Assembly: GCF_018736105.1 (NCBI RefSeq) | Contig: NZ_CP076135.1 | Coordinates: forward strand, 3,718,001-3,782,000 | DNA length: 64,000 bases | Origin: Bradyrhizobium sediminis | GTDB lineage: Bacteria > Pseudomonadota > Alphaproteobacteria > Rhizobiales > Xanthobacteraceae | Direction of reading: 5' to 3' | Part shown: one piece after another, positions 60,625-64,000 of the stretch | Layout of the letters: each line of letters starts with the position of its first letter | How positions within the stretch are numbered: position 1 is the first letter of the stretch | The notes under the pieces: model-generated | The model's input: only the letters and a program-made list of their open reading frames with translations | What the model was told of the DNA's origin: nothing | Databases searched by the model: none | Translations under genes and position numbers: made by a program

Positions 60625-60861
60625 TCACCCCTTCACGTCATACTGCTTGCTGAGATGGTCGCCGATCTGCACCAGCATCGCGACACGCTCGGGATAGCCG
60701 GGTTTGGCAATCGTCGCCTCGTCGGCGGAAGCCCGGAACTCCCAGCTGTCGCCGTCGCGCAGCACGGAGATGACGATTCCATCCGGACCCTCGGCGTGGA
60801 CTTTCAGTTCGGCCTTCGCCATCGCGATCAGTTCTGCTTCGGTCTTGACGGGCTTGCTCAT
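60625..60861 (-). CDS. small hypothetical protein
   Basis: The 78 residues from MSKPVKTEAELIAMAKAELK read as an alpha/beta fold (VHAEGPDGIVISVLRDGDSWEFRASADEATIAKPG, AMLVQIGDHLSKQYDVKG). There is no signal peptide. It looks like a conserved rhizobial cytoplasmic protein; the function is unknown. Confidence 0.7.
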   Translation of the reverse strand: MSKPVKTEAELIAMAKAELKVHAEGPDGIVISVLRDGDSWEFRASADEATIAKPGYPERVAMLVQIGDHLSKQYDVKG

Positions 60862-60972
60862 GGCGACGGCTTCCTCCGGATGTTGGTTTGCCGCAGGTTG
60901 CCGCTTCGGCGGGCATCTGTCGAGGGGATCGCGGCGGCGGCGCAATATTCCTGCAAAGCCGACGCGCCCGAT

Positions 60973-61230
60973 TCAATCCGCCGATGGCCGGGACGCGGCG
61001 GAGATTTCCGGCTTGCCCGGCCGAGCCCGCGGCTTGGTCGGAATCAGCGTGGCGCCCGCCCGCTCGACCACCGCTGTCGAGGTCATGCTGATGCCGCCGG
61101 TGGAAACATCCGCTTTCGAAGCGAAATGCGCGAACAGGAAGGATGCAATACCAATGGCGGCCAGGACCGCAGCGGTCGCCGCCGGCACCCGATGCGTGCG
61201 ATTATTTCCGCTCTGGGCGTCCACCGGCAT
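60973..61230 (-). CDS. small single-span membrane protein
   Basis: The 85 residues have one hydrophobic segment (VPAATAAVLAAIGIASFLFAHFA) and a basic, disordered tail TKPRARPGKPEISAASRPSAD. The tail would be periplasmic. No family. A chance frame cannot be excluded, but the hydrophobic segment and codon use look real. Confidence 0.5.
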   Translation of the reverse strand: MPVDAQSGNNRTHRVPAATAAVLAAIGIASFLFAHFASKADVSTGGISMTSTAVVERAGATLIPTKPRARPGKPEISAASRPSAD

Positions 61231-61355
61231 CTCTCCGTTCTTGGTATCCCGGAGCTACGTCGGTAGGCGGAATCGGTTTCGGGGGGCGACTTATAATCAC
61301 CCTTGTCGAAGCAGTCACCCTCATTGAACGCCCGGGGGGAAAGAAAATCGACGCT

Positions 61356-64000
61356 CTACCACCGCTTGGCGTCGGCCCGCGTCAATCCGATGATCCGGGG
61401 CAGCGAACCGGTGTGGACCGGCTCTCCCTTCGCGGTTCCCGGCGGCGACGGCGCCCGTGCGGTCGCATCCGGGAAGCGGCCCTTCATTTCCCGCAGGAAG
61501 CCGTCCAGCGTGTCGACGCTGGCCGCCATTTTCGCGATCGCCACGAATTCCGCGCTGCTGGCGGCGGCCGGCGTGCTGGCGGTCTCGAACGCGGCCCGGT
61601 CAGCTTCGCCGCTCATCAGCGGCGCATATTTTTCGCGGAAGCGCGCCAAGCCGATGGCGTCGTCGGCCAGCGCGTATCCGACCACCGCGCGGATCACGTC
61701 GCCCTTCTCCACCGCGTTCAGCGGTTTGAAGTCGCGCCAGCGATCGGCGTAATACAGCTCGATCTGCTCGGAGGCCTCGCGCCAGCGCCGCGACGCCCAG
61801 TAGATGTCGGAGCGCAGCCGGATCGCTTCGCGGCCGCTGATGTTCGAGATGATGTCGAGCGCCAGGTCATGGCGGCCGACGTCGCTCTGGGCGCGCGCCT
61901 CCAACAGCAGCCGTTGCTGGCGCAGTTCGCCGGAAAGGTCCGCGATCCGCGTGGTGTGAAGCGCCGATATCGCGCGATCCGGCTTGCGGTTGGTCAGGTA
62001 GACCATGGCCAGACGCGCCGCGACCTGGGCGCGCGCCGCGCCCTCCAGCCGCTTGTCGATCTGATATTGCAGGAGTTCGGCGGCCTGATCGAGCAGGTCG
62101 ACCCCGACCAGCCGGTCGGCGAGCCGGCGGATCATCTCGTCGCCGCGCCGTCCGATCGGTGTCAGTTCGCTGAATTCGTAGAACATCGCAAGCGCGTCGA
62201 CCGGCGGAAGATCGTCGCCCTTCGGGCTGAGATAGATCTGCGCAAACAGCGTCGCCGCCGCATCCTGCGCAGCCCGCGAAATTTCCGAATTCGGCTCCAT
62301 CTTGGTCGCGGTCTTGGCCGCCGCCAGCGATTCGCCGTAGCGGCCGGTATCGGTGTAGATGCGCGCCAGCATCTGCAGCGTCCGGATCTCGACCGCGTCG
62401 CCGCGCCACGTCACCGACAGCGTCTCGAGTTCACGCAAGGCGTCGGCCTGGCTGATCTCCTCGCGCCGCTGGCGCAGGAAGACATTGAGCAGCCTGGCTT
62501 CGGCCGCGGCGGCGCGGTCGGAAGATTCGATCGCGGCCTTGTATTCGCCCTCGGCATCCTTGTCGTGGCCGAGAGCCTCGGCCAGCCGGCCGTGCAGCAC
62601 CGCCATCGCCGGCTTCATCTCGGGCGGGATGCCGACCACCTGCAGATCGCTGCCGCGTTTGGCGGCGCCGGAAAAATCCCTGACCTCGAGGGAAGCCCGC
62701 ATCGCCTCCGAAATCACGATGCGCTGCAGTTCGATCGGCAGCGAGGTGATGGCGAATTCGACGTTCTTGAATTTCTCCCGCGCTTCCGACCACTTGCCCT
62801 GCCGCGCCAGGCCGAGCGCCTTCCACAGCTGCGAATCGTAATTCGATCCGATCACGGGATTGGCAAGTTCCTTCAGGCCCTGTTCGGGGCGGCCCATCGC
62901 GATGCTCGCGACCGCCCGCACCATCAAAGCGATCGGATCTTCCGATCCCGACTTGACGTCGGCGAGCGCGAGATCGGCAGCACCTCTGGCCTCCGGATAC
63001 ATCCCGCGCGACATGTAGAAGCGGGCAAGGTCGAGCCGGGCCTGCGTGCGCCGATGGGGCTCGAGCGCACCTGCCGCGGCGATCAGCGCATCCCGGCGCG
63101 TGATAAAGTCCTCCGCCTGGTTCTTCCGCCATTCGGCGACATCGAAAATCGGCCGCACCGCGGTGGTCGCCCGCTCGGCGGCGGAGTCGGCCGATGACAG
63201 CGTCAGGCCGCCGGGCCTGCCGATGATGACCTTGTCGGGCGCGACCTCGGCGCGGACGTCTTCGGAATTGGGATGGATGGCGACGCCGTGGATCGACTCC
63301 AGCAGCGACATCTCGACAAAATCATGCCGCTTGATGAAGCCGCGGACCGGCAGCGGCGCGGTGACTACCAGCAGCGTATCGCCGGCATCCGGATCGGTAA
63401 GCCGATGCAGCAGGCCGGGCCTGGACAAGGGAACGGTGACATTGGCGAGCGCTGGATCGGTGATGTTCCGGACCACCACCAGCGGCTGCGGGGGCGCCTG
63501 TATCGTATCGGCGAAGGTGAGCGTCCAGCCCGAGCCGCCCTGATCGTCGCCGCTCAGCGACGGCATTTGCGGGCGGCTGAGGCGGATGCGGATCGCCTGT
63601 CCCTTGTCGAGCGGGATCCGGCTCACATCGCCCAGCAGCGCCCCGCCCTTGCTGCGGATCGGCGCGATGTCGATCGGCTTCGTCGTATCGAACACCAGCC
63701 AGACGGTGTCGGCGCGGCGAAACGCCGCCGCGGGCGTCACCGTGGCGAAGGCAAACGTCAGCCGCAGGCCATCGCTGTCCCGCCTGGCGCTGACGGTCGC
63801 AGCCGCTTCGCCGGCCGCCACGGCCGGCGGGGCCTGAACGACCGGCTGTGCTTGAATTGCCGGCGGCGCCTTGATCTCCGGCGCCGGTCCGGAAGCAACG
63901 GGCGCCATTATGGCCGGGGCTTCGGCGGCGGGAGCCGGCGCCTCCTTGGGCATCTCATTCGATGGCGGCGCGGGCTGCGGCGATTCCGGCGCGGGCACGC
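61356..64000 (-). CDS. large TPR-containing protein, 5' end outside the window
   Basis: At least 880 residues. The visible N-terminal part is Pro/Ala-rich. Then comes an AMIN-like beta domain (RDSDGLRLTFAFATVTPAAAFRRADTVWLVFDTTKPI) and a second beta stretch. The rest is helical TPR-type repeats (RTQARLDLARFYMSRGMYPEARGAADLAL; LQMLARIYTDTGRYGESLAAAKTATKMEPNSE). It is probably periplasmic or envelope-associated. Proximity to flagellar genes hints at motility, but this is inference. The true start lies beyond position 64000. Confidence 0.8.
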   Translation of the reverse strand, partial: VPAPESPQPAPPSNEMPKEAPAPAAEAPAIMAPVASGPAPEIKAPPAIQAQPVVQAPPAVAAGEAAATVSARRDSDGLRLTFAFATVTPAAAFRRADTVWLVFDTTKPIDIAPIRSKGGALLGDVSRIPLDKGQAIRIRLSRPQMPSLSGDDQGGSGWTLTFADTIQAPPQPLVVVRNITDPALANVTVPLSRPGLLHRLTDPDAGDTLLVVTAPLPVRGFIKRHDFVEMSLLESIHGVAIHPNSEDVRAEVAPDKVIIGRPGGLTLSSADSAAERATTAVRPIFDVAEWRKNQAEDFITRRDALIAAAGALEPHRRTQARLDLARFYMSRGMYPEARGAADLALADVKSGSEDPIALMVRAVASIAMGRPEQGLKELANPVIGSNYDSQLWKALGLARQGKWSEAREKFKNVEFAITSLPIELQRIVISEAMRASLEVRDFSGAAKRGSDLQVVGIPPEMKPAMAVLHGRLAEALGHDKDAEGEYKAAIESSDRAAAAEARLLNVFLRQRREEISQADALRELETLSVTWRGDAVEIRTLQMLARIYTDTGRYGESLAAAKTATKMEPNSEISRAAQDAAATLFAQIYLSPKGDDLPPVDALAMFYEFSELTPIGRRGDEMIRRLADRLVGVDLLDQAAELLQYQIDKRLEGAARAQVAARLAMVYLTNRKPDRAISALHTTRIADLSGELRQQRLLLEARAQSDVGRHDLALDIISNISGREAIRLRSDIYWASRRWREASEQIELYYADRWRDFKPLNAVEKGDVIRAVVGYALADDAIGLARFREKYAPLMSGEADRAAFETASTPAAASSAEFVAIAKMAASVDTLDGFLREMKGRFPDATARAPSPPGTAKGEPVHTGSLPRIIGLTRADAKRW

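Noticed and set aside
61143..63197. 684-codon plus-strand frame opposite the TPR protein
   Set aside because: Arg/Gly/Asp-rich shadow with no recognisable fold; the TPR frame has regular helical repeats.

Overview
The window looks like a chromosomal segment of an alphaproteobacterium of the Bradyrhizobium/Rhodopseudomonas group (Nitrobacteraceae). The base composition is GC-rich, recA carries a GTTC-N7-GTTC LexA box, and there are FixK/FNR boxes (TTGAT-N4-ATCAA), a TTAA-N7-TTAA CtrA box, cckA beside flagellar genes, an NsrR-controlled truncated haemoglobin, and several dispersed palindromic repeat families that I recall as common in Bradyrhizobium. The genus is inferred from gene content and repeats; no database search was run.

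Layout. 1-9.4 kb: alaS (3' part), a tandem glycine riboswitch followed by gcvT-gcvH-gcvP, a small secreted cysteine-rich gene, and SOS-controlled recA. 9.5-14.1 kb: many small genes, including two paralogous zinc-ribbon mini-proteins, two PilZ mini-proteins, a Crp/Fnr regulator, a 43-residue lipoprotein, a hotdog thioesterase and an HdeA-like protein. 14.2-19.8 kb: an MFS exporter, then a decay zone with two genes carrying internal deletions (a membrane-fusion-protein/ABC-ATPase chimera and a PQQ dehydrogenase remnant) around a FixK-box-driven 30-codon gene, then a periplasmic caspase-like protein and a lipoprotein. 20-25 kb: a globin-coupled chemoreceptor divergent from an FNR-type regulator with one FixK box between them, then a FemAB-like acyltransferase/cupin pair. 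25-29.9 kb: an accessory island of visibly lower GC, with a long dispersed repeat, a broken NIPSNAP gene, an 800-residue orphan methyltransferase, a co-directional 58-residue gene, and hicBA with a frameshifted toxin.

29.9-42.5 kb: a FrnE-like DsbA protein, a MmyB-type regulator divergent from a membrane protein, the NsrR/truncated-globin/DUF6522 nitric-oxide module, a SET-domain protein with a lysine-rich tail, a TetR regulator whose operator/promoter cassette occurs twice (before a carotenoid oxygenase and before a membrane protein), a YciB-like protein, class I fumarase, and brnA with a broken brnT. 42.7-50.3 kb: small secreted proteins, a GFA-domain protein, an autotransporter followed by a duplicated scrap of the GFA gene, a glutathione transferase, a Tim44-domain protein and an ATP-grasp-like gene. 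50.3-64 kb: cckA, flhB-fliR-fliQ-fliE-flgC-flgB divergent from fliO-fliP, a tripartite-tricarboxylate binding protein, a VOC protein and a large TPR protein that runs off the window.

The main themes are oxygen and nitric-oxide sensing (two FixK boxes, FNR-type regulator, haem sensor, NsrR module), flagellar control through CckA/CtrA, and repeated gene decay in accessory parts. Two toxin-antitoxin loci both keep the antitoxin while the toxin is damaged. The best candidates for undescribed biology are the methyltransferase plus small gene, the duplicated TetR promoter cassette and the FixK-driven mini-gene.
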